A stretch of 64,000 nucleotides of DNA from Phoebastria nigripes. Lineage: Eukaryota; Chordata; Aves; Procellariiformes; Diomedeidae. Both the position numbers and the translations under genes were made by a program. Positions 13,221 to 25,144 of this stretch are shown here, piece after piece. The stretch spans positions 3,651,049-3,715,048 of the forward strand of contig JAYKAV010002788.1 of NCBI GenBank assembly GCA_035582835.1. Direction: 5' to 3'. How positions within the stretch are numbered: the first letter of the stretch is position 1; every line of letters starts with the position of its first letter. The notes under the pieces were generated by a model, which was given only the letters and a program-made list of their open reading frames with translations, had not been told where the DNA came from and did not search any database.

Positions 13221-14176
13221 TCATAGAATCATAGAATCATAGAATCATTAAGGTTGGAAAAGACCTCTAAGATCATCGAGTCCAACCATCAACCCAACAC
13301 CACCATGCCCACTAAACCATGTCCCTAAGTGCCTCATCTACACGTCTTTTAAATACNTCCAGGGATGGTGACTCCACCACTTCCCTCGGCAGCCTGTTCC
13401 AATGTTCAACCACTCTTTCAGTAAAGAAATTTTTCCTAAGGTCCAACCTAAACCTCCCCTGGCACAACTTGAGGCCATTTCCTCTCGTCCTATCGCTAGT
13501 TGCTTGGCAGAAGAGACCAACACCCACCTCGCTGCAACCTCCTTTCAGGTAGTTGTAGAGGGCAATAAGGTCTCCCCTNAGCCTCCTCTTCTCCAGACTA
13601 AACAGTCCCAGTTCCCTCAGCCGCTCCTCTCCAGACCCTTCACCAGCTTTGTTGCCCTCCTCTGGACACGCTCCAGCACCTCAATGTCCTTCTTGTAGTG
13701 AGGGGCCCAAAACTGAACACAGTATTCAAGGTGCGGCCTCACCAGTGCCNAGTACAGGGGCACNATCACNTCCCTANTCCTGCTGGCCACACTATTTCTG
13801 ATACAGGCCAGGATGCCATTGGCCTTCTTGGCCACCTGGGCACACTGCCGGCTCATATTCAGCCGGCTGTCAACCAGCACCCCCAGGTCCTTTTCCGACA
13901 GGCAGCTTTCCAGCCACTCTTCCCCCAGCCTGTAGCGTTGCATGGGGTTGTTGTGGCCAAACCAAGTGCAGGACCCGGCACTTGGCCTTGTTGAANCTCA
14001 TGCAGTTGGCCTCAGCCCATCGATCCAGCCTGTCCAGGTCCCTCTGCAGAGCCTTCCTACCCTCGAGCAGATCGACACTGCCGGCCAGCTTGGTGTCGTC
14101 TGCAAACTTACTGAGGGAGCACTCAATCCCCTCGTCCAGATCGTTAATAAAGATATTGAACAAGACCGGCCCCAAA
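13221..14176 (-). mobile_element. CR1 LINE, 5'-truncated copy
   Basis: About 950 bp of CR1 in minus orientation. On the plus strand it opens with three copies of the tail unit (TCATAGAA type, 13221-13246), then 'ggttggaaaagacctctaag', then the end of ORF2. The 5' end breaks off near 14176 inside the reverse-transcriptase region. Similarity to the 10.4-kb copy suggests the same young subfamily, probably CR1-J like (inference). Seven n bases fall inside it, more than elsewhere in the window. Confidence 0.96.
13300..14176 (-). pseudogene. broken C-terminal part of CR1 ORF2 (reverse transcriptase)
   Basis: The minus strand holds pieces of CR1 ORF2 in at least three overlapping frames. The first (about 14175-13870) has the reverse-transcriptase catalytic motif FADDTKL after '[13 protein letters not shown]'. 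The second (13943-13617) has '[12 protein letters not shown]' and '[13 protein letters not shown]'. The third (13527-13312) has '[18 protein letters not shown]' near the ORF2 C-terminus. The endonuclease domain and the front of the reverse transcriptase are missing and the frame changes between pieces, so no active protein is expected. Confidence 0.92.
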
Positions 14177-16303
14177 GATAATTAGGCTGCCCCCATCTTT
14201 GGGCTTGTACCACAGCATCCTGCCTCTACAGCACTGAAATATTGTCTTGTCCTGCATTATCCCTGAGCTGCCCAGCTTATTCTGCAAAGGCATTGCTCNT
14301 GCGGCACCAGAAGAAACTCTGTGACTCCCATTTAGATAGTGCTATTTCCCTAAATTGTGGTCACCATTAGTAAACAAATAGATCAAGGACTGCTCTTTGG
14401 CACTGAGGACAGGTGGCCCAACGCAGCCCTCATCTGCCTGGCTAAACTCTTCTTTCCAGGAAAATGGGATGGCTGCCTCCAAACTGCCTGTTGGGAATGA
14501 TCTGGGACATCCATACCCTAAGTCATACCTTGGGTAGATCCATAACTCTAAGAAAACTATTCACATGAGCACTTTTAGATTATGCCTCCTTTTTTCTAAC
14601 AGACCTCTTGAATCCAAATCTCCTTTTGTAATGGTGTAAAGCAATACTATAAAGCATGAACACAGAAAACAATGAATAAAGCCCTGTTTTCCTGTGGCAT
14701 AAGCAAGTTTCTCTTCTCTAGGCATCTAGGAAAAAGATTATTTTTTTCATTTTGTTTTCTTCTCCATTTTTGAGTTTTGCAATTATTAAAATCATTAGTA
14801 TTATCTAAATGCAATTCACAGAACACTGTCAGATGAATGACGACTGATTGGATATGTATCCACCCTAACCTCTTGGGCTTGCTTTCCTTTACATGCCAGC
14901 ATAAATCAGTGAAATCACTATATAAAACCAGTGTGAGATCAGAAACAAGTCTATGTGCTGTGACCATTATTAAAAGAAAAAAAAAAAGTGCCTCCTTCCC
15001 ATTATATCACACAGCATTGTTTGCCAAACAACATGCCATGTTGCCTTCAGGCACATGATTAATGCCAATGCAGTCCCAATAAAGCTTACAAAGCGCACAG
15101 CCCCGTCTCCCTGGAGAGTTAACAACAACAACGAGCAAAGCCTAAACGATGCTGTTCTTCATCTTTCAGTCACCAGGGACTTCCAGCCTTTTCCTCATTT
15201 CTGAGTATTAATCTTTATTTCTTTTTCAGAGTAATGACATTTCTCAGCAGTGAATATTTTTATCAGCTGGCTACATCCAGCTGATGTAGCGTTCATTGAA
15301 TGAGTGTTCATTTCAGCTGTCTTGTTGAAAGGTTTTTGCCTTTGAGTGCCGCTTCCATTTCCCTTTTTCCAATTTCCTTATTCTTTTATTTGCATATTGT
15401 TTTCCAATTTGTTGCAGTCTGGGTTTTCTCTGCTGTAAATACCAACCCCCAGCTCCTTTGCTGGGGCAAAGGGCTTTCTTTCAAAGTTATCAAAGGTATT
15501 CTGTGTGTCTTCTATGTGCAGCACTAGGTGCAAGTCCCTTTGTGACCGGGGTAGTGGCTAGTCAGGGCTAGAACCTGCTAGAACATCAGTTTTCAATACA
15601 GGGAGGAACAATAGTAAGCCTAGATTTATAGTAACACATGGCAAATTCCAAATTATTTTACCCAGGCAGAACTCCCAGGGGCCAAATTCTCATTTACATG
15701 AAAACCTCTTTATACCAGTCTGGTAGTGGAAAGAGACCTTACAGTGGCTACAGATATTTAAGGGCCATTTCCAGTGCCAGAACATTGTACATCCTTCATT
15801 GAAGGATCAGCTCTCAACTCCCATGCGTTTGGCCTGACTCTGAAGTTACAGTTTTGACCCACTGTGGCTTTTATTCCTGGACACTTTACAATATCAATCA
15901 AGGCACTTCACAAACTAGGCATTTCCCTGCCTGTTCAGAGGCAGCCATTTGCAGTGATTGTATGTGGGTGCAACAGTAATGTCTCTGAAGTCTGTAGGCC
16001 AAGAAGTAAAAATAGCTTTTCCCTTTGATCCTCCAGGGGCAATTTTTGGTATGCAAAAAAATGTAGCTGCTCGGCCTAACATCTAGCAGCACTCTAGGAT
16101 TTCAGGAACCGCAGTCTTCCCAGTGGCCACACACCACCCTTCCCAGCAGTGGGGGGAAGGCAGGCATGGAGGTGCAGGGTTTGTGCTGCTGGCACGCTGC
16201 GGGACCCAACCCAAACGTCCAGCCTCAGACCGCTCGGATGGATAGAGCAGATGGGCAGAGTATGTAGGTTTACTTTGTTCATGTGTGCCTGCTTCTGTTT
16301 TCT

Positions 16304-16335
<32 letters not shown>
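16304..16335. repeat. (GATA)8 microsatellite
   Basis: Eight perfect GATA tetranucleotides, followed five bases later by a TG run. Compound tetra/dinucleotide loci of this kind are usually length-polymorphic. Confidence 0.98.
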
Positions 16336-16336
<1 letters not shown>

Positions 16337-16340
16337 ACTC

Positions 16341-16358
16341 TGTGTGTGTGTGTGTGTG
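16341..16358. repeat. (TG)9 microsatellite
   Basis: Nine perfect TG dinucleotides directly after the GATA tract, forming a compound microsatellite. Confidence 0.97.
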
Positions 16359-19300
16359 CATTATTAGCATGCTTTCTTTGAGTGAATGAAATGTGCTTTC
16401 ATTAACAATCGACTAAATCAAGTGTGGCTATTCTTTCTTTTACCCATTCTTGATTGTGCTTATTAGAAAACCCTTGCTGATTAGGCTTCTAATAAAAACT
16501 CCTAGTGGCAGTTTCATGGGGAGCACTGGAGAATGATAGGGAATCAGGCACTTAAATCTTTGGTGGTACAGCTCTGGGGGAATAAATTCAAATTCAGTAT
16601 GTTTTGTACTGTCAGCAAGATCTGACATGATGCAAGACACTAGAAGTGTAGTCAAGTCTAATGCATTAGGGCATTAGTTGAGCATGTGCAGGTGGTGAGA
16701 CAAACAGGTAGCATCATTTCACTGGATATATGAATTTTAAAGGAGTGTGAGTGAAGAGAACTGCTCCTTTTTACTGCACCATCCACTGTTCATCCCTGGA
16801 GGCAGAAAACAAGATGTGATGAGCCAAGAGTCTGATCTGGGGTGGCAGATCCATCTTTACCATGGGAAAAACAGATACTTCACTATGAAATGACATCATC
16901 TTTAATAGCGTGGGATCTGTCACCGGCAGTTGTAAACAGAGACTGATTTACAAGCCGAGGAGCCTTCTCAGACAGCAAGACTTGATTCAAATTTGCAATC
17001 CTAGACCTCTGTAGAAGAGATCTTAAAGTACCCTGACTTTATGTAACTCTTTCTTTTAAAGTTACCCAGCAAAGAATTTCTCCAGACTCAGCAAATCTTC
17101 TGACCCTCTCACTTGGTGATTTCTAATTTAACAAAAGCTACTTGGGAAAATCTTCCTGATGCTGGGGTCTTTAAAATGAAGGATGACATGCAGGTGGGGA
17201 CCAGTTCTGCAGCACCTAAGGCTCCTGCTCATTTCATGCTTTGTCATATGTAGGGCTCTAGCATGCCCTTGTAACACATTGTGACTAATTTTGGACCCTG
17301 AGTACGGATTTGAGTTCCAGCAGTTGAAGCTCATGCCGTGACCCTCACAACTCCCTGGGGCTGGGAACACGGCTCATGCGTTCACAGCCCCTGCGACACA
17401 GCCTGTCTCCTGCTGCAGGGCTTTGCATGTCAGGCTGTGCTGATGTGATCTGCCAACCCTGATCTCCCTCCTGTACAGTCACAAAGGAGGAGAGTGACAG
17501 AGGTGCTGCCTTGCAATTGCAAGGGCTGTCCCACAAATCACCCTACAAGCTAGCCCACTCCTTAGGGGCCACCAAGAGCCATGGCCCTTTGCGTCAGAGA
17601 TGTCTGATGTGTCCCCCACTGCAACACCCCATACAGTGCTATCTCACAGAGCACATAAGGTGGTGTTCAAGACAAATGTGTTACAGCATCTCTCTGTGAA
17701 TGTGGTTGTGTGCAGATATGAGAAAATTGTCATCATAAGACAAGTTCCCTGTTACATCAATGCTTTATAGAACTAGAGCCTTCCAACTGAGCAATCGTAA
17801 CAGTAGGAGTGGCTTTATTTGGCTTAGCTTAAATGCCTCCAAATTTGACATAAGATAAAACAACATAGGCCTTCCATATTAAAATAGCTTATATTACTAG
17901 ACTGCTATAAACTTACACCTGAAATTATAGCAAACATATTTATGTGCCAGTATCTTACTTCCAAACAAGATAGTAGCATTTCAAAGAGAGACTCATAATC
18001 ATTTCCGGTAAATTTTAAGAGACTGTTCCCATGAATGGGGTTTATTAAATAAACCCTAAGAACAAACAGGAGGCAGATGACCCTTTATGGAAGAGTATTA
18101 CTGATGATCTTTACCCTGTAGGAGGATGACAGTGGAAAGCTTAAGCAGTGCTAGCGCTGCAGTTGAATTTTGAAACACTGCCACCTCACGTCAGCTTAGC
18201 AAGGAGGCACAATCCAGGCCAGCCTCCCAGTGCCCTTGGAAGAGATTCCTCTGGTGTTTGCCTGGCAGCATATGGTACAGCAGCCTCACTCCCAGAGGCA
18301 CTGTTGTCCACATTATTGTTGTTATTTTTTAATTGAAAATCATTAATAACGTCCATGCGGCTTTATGAACACAGAGCTGGCATGCACCCTCCCTCTGCAG
18401 GTTAAGCATCCAGAAAAAAATGAACTATAAAGCCAGACACTGGTATTTGCTATTTCACATCGGTATCTGTGTTGCATTGGATATATTGGCATCTCTCGAG
18501 AAGGTGTGAGGCACCAGAGGATCATTCCTCCTTCTTTCTGACTGTGCAGAAAGGCTTCAGGGGAAAGCTGGACATTGACGGACACTCCTGGGGTGCCAAG
18601 GCCATGCCTCCAAAGGAGAGGTGCCCCCACAGCTGGCTCCGTTGTCACATCCTGCAGCAGGGCTTGCTTTATTGCTTTATTTTCCACTACTTCTGAGCAA
18701 GAACTGAAGTTTCTCCTTCCATATCAGGGAGACAACCAGTGAGTAACTTCTGGCATGGTTACTGGTTTTAATATAGAGCAGAGAGTTAAAATGGGTGCTG
18801 TGTTTTTGTAGTCAATAGGAATGCTTCTGTATATAATACTTTGGTTATCTGACTCTTCTGTGAAAGGACTTTTTTTTGTACCTGACCCATGTTGAGCAGT
18901 GGTTACATTGCAGACTGAAGAGCAGGACTGAGACTCTCTGTCTCTATTGCTGGCTAAAACTTCAACACAAAGCAGCCAAACTCCTTAGGAAGAGCAGAGC
19001 TTGGGGATCTGCATCCAGTGGGAGCTGGGTCCGTCCAGACTGCTGCAATGGGAGCATCAGCCCTACCAGCAAAGTCAGTGCTGAGGTTCCTCTCCCAGGA
19101 AGACCTGGGGACTGGCCTGAGGTGCCCTCTTCATACATGATCCTGTCTGAAAACAAACCACTTGGTTTCTGGACAGTTAGTTTTCAGCCTGTTTAGCTTT
19201 CAGAGCCAGCTCACAACACAATCACTCTAGTGCCGGTTCAAGGTGATCAGAGAGGGAAGAAAAGGTATAAACCAGGGAGAGAAAGGAACGTTTTCTCCAT

Positions 19301-21635
19301 TATCTTCTCTGGGTGGTGCAATAAACTCTCTGATTTTTTGTGCTTGTTTGTACCAGTTTTGTACTGCTTTAATGCAGATGAAGTAGAAGTCCCAGTACTT
19401 AGATTTGGTATGCCATGGCACCCAAAAAANTGAGAGTGAGATACCTAAGTGGTTCCTCTGCACAAGGAAAGTTTGCTGATGCTGGCTGGACCTGCCCTGA
19501 GGACGTAGAATACACAGTCATGCGCTACCTGCTGCAGTGTTTGAGTGTGCATGCATGGGCTGAATTAAGTGGGCCGGTGGNAAGGGCTAGAGCTCCCCCA
19601 GCATCCTCTCCTGCCGTCCCCCGAGTCAGTCTGTATCTGCGCATCTTATACACATACGTATGTGTGTTATTCACACACACAGGGGTTGCAGAATCAGCCC
19701 CTATTTGGATATACGGTAAGGTGCCCAGTTCAGTAAAAAATGCGTAAGTGTGGGTTTAACTTCATGCTCTTAACACTAGGCGTAACGTCAGTTTATGCTC
19801 ACTTTAGGAGGCATAATTCTCTCTTCACCTCGAGTAGTCACCTGCTTGATCCCCTCTTCCAGCCTCTCTGAGACAGTCCGGCACCTACAGAGCCTGCAAA
19901 CACGTTGCGCAAGGCACCGAGCCTTGAAGTGCTCCTCTGGCTCCTGTGAGCACTCGGCGGGGACGACTCCTGACACTGGTCAGCTCGCTCCCCGCGCCCT
20001 GGGGACTGCAGCCGTGCCCCGGCACCAGCCGGCTGTAGGTAAGTGGTAAGGGGCTTGTAGGACACAGGAGGGGAATCCAAAGTGAAACAGGACAAATGTC
20101 CCGTTATAAATAAATAAAACCTGGAGGAGCCATGAGATGGCACTAGGGAATTGCACAGCACACGGCAGAGCGGGCAGATTAAGGACCTAATTAAAACAAA
20201 ACCCAGGCTCTGGCCCAGACCTAGCGGCCCCACCTAGGCAACTAGCCCAGGCTGAAAGTATGTATAAACAGGCTTGAAAGTTTTGTCAACAGTCTGGAGG
20301 TGTGGATTAAGGGCAAAGCAGCATCTCAGTGCTGAATAGAGAGGTGTTTAAAATCTGCCTTAAGTTACGGAGGTGCTTACACGCTTCCCAGAATGGGTGC
20401 CAGGGACAGCCTCGGCCCCTGGGAGGTTGCCTTTTCCAGTTGCCACTCACCCTTCAGAGGGTCCCCACGGATGAAACTCCCTCATTCTCAGTTTGATGGA
20501 GACTCCTGCATGGAAAAGTAGGAAGGGTGGAAGGTGGGAGCCTGTTGCAGCCCAGTCTCAGGCCAGTTTAAAATGTCAGGGAACCACATCCTCCAGTAGC
20601 AAATGTTTCAGAGCTAGAGATAAGAATTTCTGCTATGGAAAACCAAAGAATAATCTGCCCATCAGCCCATGGGGAAAGTCTTTTCCAAACTCTAGTCTGT
20701 TAGTAGCTGCCTTAGGTCATGTAGCACAGTGATTTATATTTCCCATTACCCTATCAAATGTAACAGGTTTCATTATCTACCTAAATGGTTAATCCTTCTT
20801 GACATTCAGCGTCTATAATGGGACAGATCCTGACATGTTGTAGCTGCTTTGGGCCATTCTGTTCATCTCCAGTACCCAGAAATCTGGATTATCCTGCTAG
20901 ATGTGGAATTTCCAGGTGCAATAGATGCAACTGCCCTTTCCATCCCTCTATGCTAGGGTTGCTTGTGCCCTCTGTACAGCTTTCAGGGATTTCTGCAAGA
21001 AATAAACCTGTCTGATGCAGTCATTCTCTGCTGTCTTTTTGACAGTAGATTGTCAGAGAAAGCAGAACCAAAACGAAGACCTAACTTCCAGAGTGGTGGT
21101 TTGCAGATATCCATGCTTGAAATCATATGGCTGCATATGTAGGTGTAGTTAACACCTTTGCCTGAACAAGCAGGTATCCCTGCTGCAATGAGAAAGCCTC
21201 CCATGCAGGTATCTAGAAGTTCCTTTTGCACAGTGGAAACATCTGGTAGTAGGAGGATTAAATAAGCCAGAAATTGAGCTGGGAGGAGAGGAAGGAGACA
21301 AGGATAGGAAGGAAGCAAAGCTAGCAATTAGGTCCAGAGAGCTGTTACTGTGCAAGCTGAAGTGGGAGGAGAGGGAGTGAAACATTGTTTGTTTGGGTTG
21401 TCAGGAAGAAGAGAAAATAGAAGCCATGGCAAAGAGGGAAGAACAATAACTATAGATGAGTTCAAGTACTCTTTGAATCTGCGTACCAGTTTTGAGACTG
21501 AAAAAGCTTACATCANACCAGGACTTCTCTATCAACTCATCACAGTGCCATCCTATTTTCTGAAGACAGGAGGAGAGTGATGATCCCCCCTTCAAGGCAA
21601 GATAAGCCCTGGCACCCCAGAGGCTCCCCAACACA

Positions 21636-21712
21636 AGCATATACACATGCATGTGCACACATGCACACACAAGCAAACAACGAGCACGCACATGCACACA
21701 CATGCACGCAGC
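21636..21712. repeat. imperfect CA/CATG-rich low-complexity block
   Basis: A run of alternating purine-pyrimidine sequence made of CACA and CATGCA units with interruptions. It is likely an old interrupted CA microsatellite. Confidence 0.8.
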
Positions 21713-23284
21713 GTGACAGGAGAATGTTCAGAATTGCATTTAGCATCTCAAGAAANCTAGGGATTACAGACTGGACTGTGAAAATAAATCTGTGCAGACT
21801 GCACTGGTATTGAAAATCTATGCCCACCAGCCGCTTGGCAGCCATCTGTCCTTGCCGCTGAATACCAAGCAGAGCGCTCCATATATACTTGCCCAATTGC
21901 AATTCTGCTCACCTTAGGTTTGGGAGAAATAGCACATACCATCAAAATGACAAGCTGATAGCAACAATATGCTGTGGGAGAAGGAAAGGGAGAAAAAGAA
22001 AGGGCATTTCCAAAAGAGATCAAGACGTGATGCTGACATTATCACACCCCAGGGAGAGGGCTGAAACCATCCAACTTATTTCATTTTAAAACCTTAGGTT
22101 CATTCAGATTTCCATTCCCAAAGGTAAGCAGCCAATTTCCTTTCTCCATGAATAATTCAGCCTTGCTGTGTATTTACTATTTCATATGTCATCTCCACCT
22201 TAGTGTTTAACAGTCATTTTGGACAATATCTCCTCAACATTCTGGAAAATATCTTTCTCTNTCCTCTTACAAAACATTTGCAAATTTCTTCAGTTTCTAG
22301 ATCAAAGCTATTGGAGTGAGTCCAGGAAAAGTGGGGGTTTTTAGCCTGTGGCTGTATATCAATCAGCAGGTCACCAAAGGTTTCTGGATCAAACGTTAAC
22401 ACTGCTTAGGAAGACGTCCGTAAGTTACTGAATGTTTCAGCACAGGAAGGAGGAAGCAAAGACTGACTCAAATCAAATCCAGGATTTCTTGTTTTCAGTA
22501 AGACAGAACCAAATCTCTTCACAACTTTGCCAAAACCCATGATTGAAGGCACATGGAAACACATGTCGTAGCTTAATGTAGCTGTCCCTGAAGTCCACGA
22601 AGACATCCTTGTAAGGTTTTTGTAGTCTTTGGCTCAGACACAAAAGGCAGACAAAGTGCTGATCAGAAAAACGACTGTGCATAACTCAGTAGAGAAATGA
22701 AACCCTATCAGGGCAGGCTGATAGGTTAGAGATCAAGCTAAACTGGGTGTGAACTTCTCCAAAATGCAAGTTGGAGGGAAGTTTTTTATTCCTAGAGAAA
22801 AAAGCTCTGAAAATTTTGGAGCCAGGTCCAAATTACCTCAAAAGTTGGGAGACATTTGGGTTTGGGATTTTGTCTCACATTCATCCTTAGTATAAATAAG
22901 GGGAGTACTGAGAGAAGGGGTCCTTTCAGTAATCTAGTCACTGGTGCTGAGCACAAGCTAAAGGAAACTGGAAATCTGAACCAGATCCCAAACTTTGTGT
23001 TCAAGCTTGAAATTAAATTTCTCCCCCACTAAGTTCCAGCATCTAGCTCTTCTGAGTGTGAAATAAGCTACATTAACTGAGTGAAAAAAATCAAAAGGAG
23101 ACACCCTTCTCATGCCAGGCTGGTGCTGATGGGATGAGAAGCTGCTTGCATAAGACAAGCTTGCTTTATACTCCCTGCAACTAATAAAATAAAGGCCTAG
23201 CTATACTAGCATTTTAGATGATAACGGAGGTATAATTTGCAAAGGTCTAGTCGAAGGCTGTCTCTTTCTCTCTTCTTATACCAG

Positions 23285-23380
23285 GACTACGACAGCCTCA
23301 TAGAAACTGAGCTGGAACTTGTTGGAGGCTCCATCTATGACCCGGACCAAAGTGCCTTCCCCCCGCACCGAGTTCGTTGA
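23285..23380 (+). CDS. candidate terminal coding exon of an unidentified gene
   Basis: A textbook acceptor (a C/T-rich run from about 23260 ending in ACCAG at 23284) is followed by 31 codons and a TGA at 23378-23380. Only this frame is open; the other two hit stops within nine codons. The predicted C-terminus is acidic and contains LELVGGSIYDPDQ and ends SAFPPHRVR. Third positions are richer in G/C than the flanking DNA, as in real exons. AATAAA hexamers follow at 23579-23584 and 23611-23616, the second with a GT-rich tract after it. I do not recognise the protein and found no sure upstream exon, so it could also be the last exon of a decayed gene or a chance fit. Confidence 0.35.
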   Translation, partial: DYDSLIETELELVGGSIYDPDQSAFPPHRVR

Positions 23381-23511
23381 AGTTCAGATAAGGATCTGCT
23401 ATTTCTATCTTTAAGCCTAGAGCTGACTGCTGTCAGTCTCGTCAAATGTGCAACATGCTCGAGAACTTGTACAGGGCAGAATTTTGCCAGAGGGCAAAAT
23501 CCGGCCTAGGG

Positions 23512-23519
23512 TATAAAAG
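23512..23519 (+). promoter_or_regulatory. TATA box-like element
   Basis: TATAAAAG in a GC-flanked setting (GGG before, CTCC after), the classic vertebrate TATA context. If used, transcription would start near 23543, and a splice donor AAG|GTAATC lies at about 23587-23588. It competes with the reading that this stretch is the 3'UTR of the exon at 23285-23380. Confidence 0.3.
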
Positions 23520-23578
23520 CTCCAAACATCCAGGGCGGAGAGAAGCAGGTGTCACAGTGAGGCATCCCTGAAAGCAGT

Positions 23579-23616
23579 AATAAAAAGGTAATCTTCCTTC
23601 CTTCTCATAAAATAAA
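23579..23616 (+). terminator. two poly(A) signal hexamers
   Basis: AATAAA at 23579-23584 and at 23611-23616. The second is followed within 10-25 bases by a GT-rich tract (TGGTGTTTGCGG). Together they would end a transcript containing the exon at 23285-23380. Confidence 0.35.
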
Positions 23617-24493
23617 GCAACAAATGGTGTTTGCGGTGCTGACAGAATTTGCTGTTTGCTGAGGGTGAGATATAGCCATTGGCTGTTTATCTAATGCAGA
23701 TAAATAAGCAGATATCAGAGTAAAGGTCAATGAAGTATTTGTCCTATCCCTAAATTACACAAGAGTGTGTCATCATGCGAATGGTAGCTTAGCACAGCTA
23801 CCCTGGCTTGTGTTTTTGGAGAGCTCGTTCCTGTCATCCCAGAAGTGAACATTCCTGCTTTTGACATGTAAAGGGGTAGCGAACAAAGTTCAGGAGGCAC
23901 CTCCCAGAGAGAGAGCTCCCTAACGTTGTCATGGGAAAAGGGCTGCTGGCCAAAACAACAACTGTGTCAGCAGCACGTGTGCATATTCAGAAAGTACATT
24001 TTATTAATCCATGATATTGTAGTCAGAGAATGTCAGACAGCAAACACAGAAAACCCCTCCACATAGTTTACCCAAATATGTGGCCCAGCATAGTGCGGGA
24101 GGAGAGAGGGAGTGGAGAGGGAGGAGTTTTACGTGACTGAAGGAGCTTTTTTTCAGTGTGTGGCCGTACTAAATATGAGAAACATGAGTAAGAGGCATGG
24201 GAGAATGTGAGGAAATCCCTTTGGAGCAGTTAGAGGTCAAACCCTGTTTCCTTGGACATGAATCTAAACGGAGGGTGCGCACTAGTGAACCTGAGCGCAG
24301 ATGTGGTCCAGTGGCTCCGTACTGGCTGGGATGAACGTGGCTGGACACAAATGCCACTGCATCACTTGAACCTCTCTGAGAGAGTCCTCCTGGGCTCCTA
24401 CCGTACATTGTTTTTTTCTTCCTCACATCACAGTGAAGTCTTCCTGGGGAATCATTACATTGAATAGGATATGGAAATGATGATTCTTGCTCT

Positions 24494-25144
24494 TTGTTTG
24501 ACAACTGCCATAGTGCCCTGAGGCCCCAGCTGCAGCTGGATCTCCGCCGTTCAAGGCATCACGCCATGTGGAGCAAACACCCTTCATGGCTTTCGGCATC
24601 GCTCTCTGCCCCAAGGAAAAGTCACTCCCAGGGGATGCTCTGCAGCCCCATGCTCCCCCTGCTCAAGGTAAGAGCCTTCGGGTGGGCTCAGGACTCCAGC
24701 ACAAGCTCTGCTCCAGGACATGTGTCCGTTAGCCCATCTTCTGGCTTTGCCTCATCTCTGTTCAGCATCTCTGACTTCCCAGGCCCTCAGCAAAAAAGAA
24801 ACATAGCTGCTTCATGCCTCTGTGACTTCACACAGCAAAATTTCTCCTGCAGCTGGCTCTGTGCCCTGTATTACATCACTGGAAGGTGGGATAATACAAG
24901 GCTGGGTCTATCTTCATATGTTGTCAAGACATTTGGGACAGTAATGTTTTCCAAGCCTCCTCCACTCATCTTCAGGAGGCGGGAACTGCAAGCCTTGGAA
25001 AACCAGATGCTCAGGCATATTATTCAGGCACGAGGCTGGTGCAGGGAATCAAAGATGATGCAGGAAAGGATCTTGGCTCTCATTACCATGAATGAGAGAA
25101 AGCTGAAACCTGTGGCTCAAGCCCCTCAAGAATTTATGCTCTGA
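24494..25144 (+). other. open stretch with good splice sites, possible gene remnant
   Basis: A single frame stays open for 216 codons. Inside it are signals of two spliced exons: an acceptor before about 24514 with a donor AAG|GTAAGA at 24668, and a pyrimidine-rich acceptor ending CTTCAG at 24974. The last block reads RRRELQALENQMLRHIIQA and ends at TGA 25142-25144. That segment loosely resembles the repeated 'RxELxxLExH...Q' motif of SPATA31-type spermatogenesis proteins, a weak resemblance from memory. A poly(A)-like ATTAAA is at 25387-25392. It could equally be a chance open frame in GC-rich DNA. Confidence 0.2.

Larger units (their letters stand above)
14177..23284. other. gene-poor stretch, no gene recognised
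   Basis: About 9 kb of mixed single-copy DNA with no convincing exon on either strand. It includes tetranucleotide and dinucleotide microsatellites at 16.3 kb and a CA/CATG-rich block at 21.6-21.7 kb, both listed separately. A donor-like AAAG|GTAAGC occurs at about 22124, and another donor-like TAG|GTAAGT at about 20039, but no partner acceptor with a good coding frame was seen for either. Confidence 0.45.

Noticed and set aside
13319..14185. Several plus-strand open frames over the 13.2-14.2 kb CR1
   Set aside because: They are antisense shadows of the CR1 ORF2 pieces on the minus strand.
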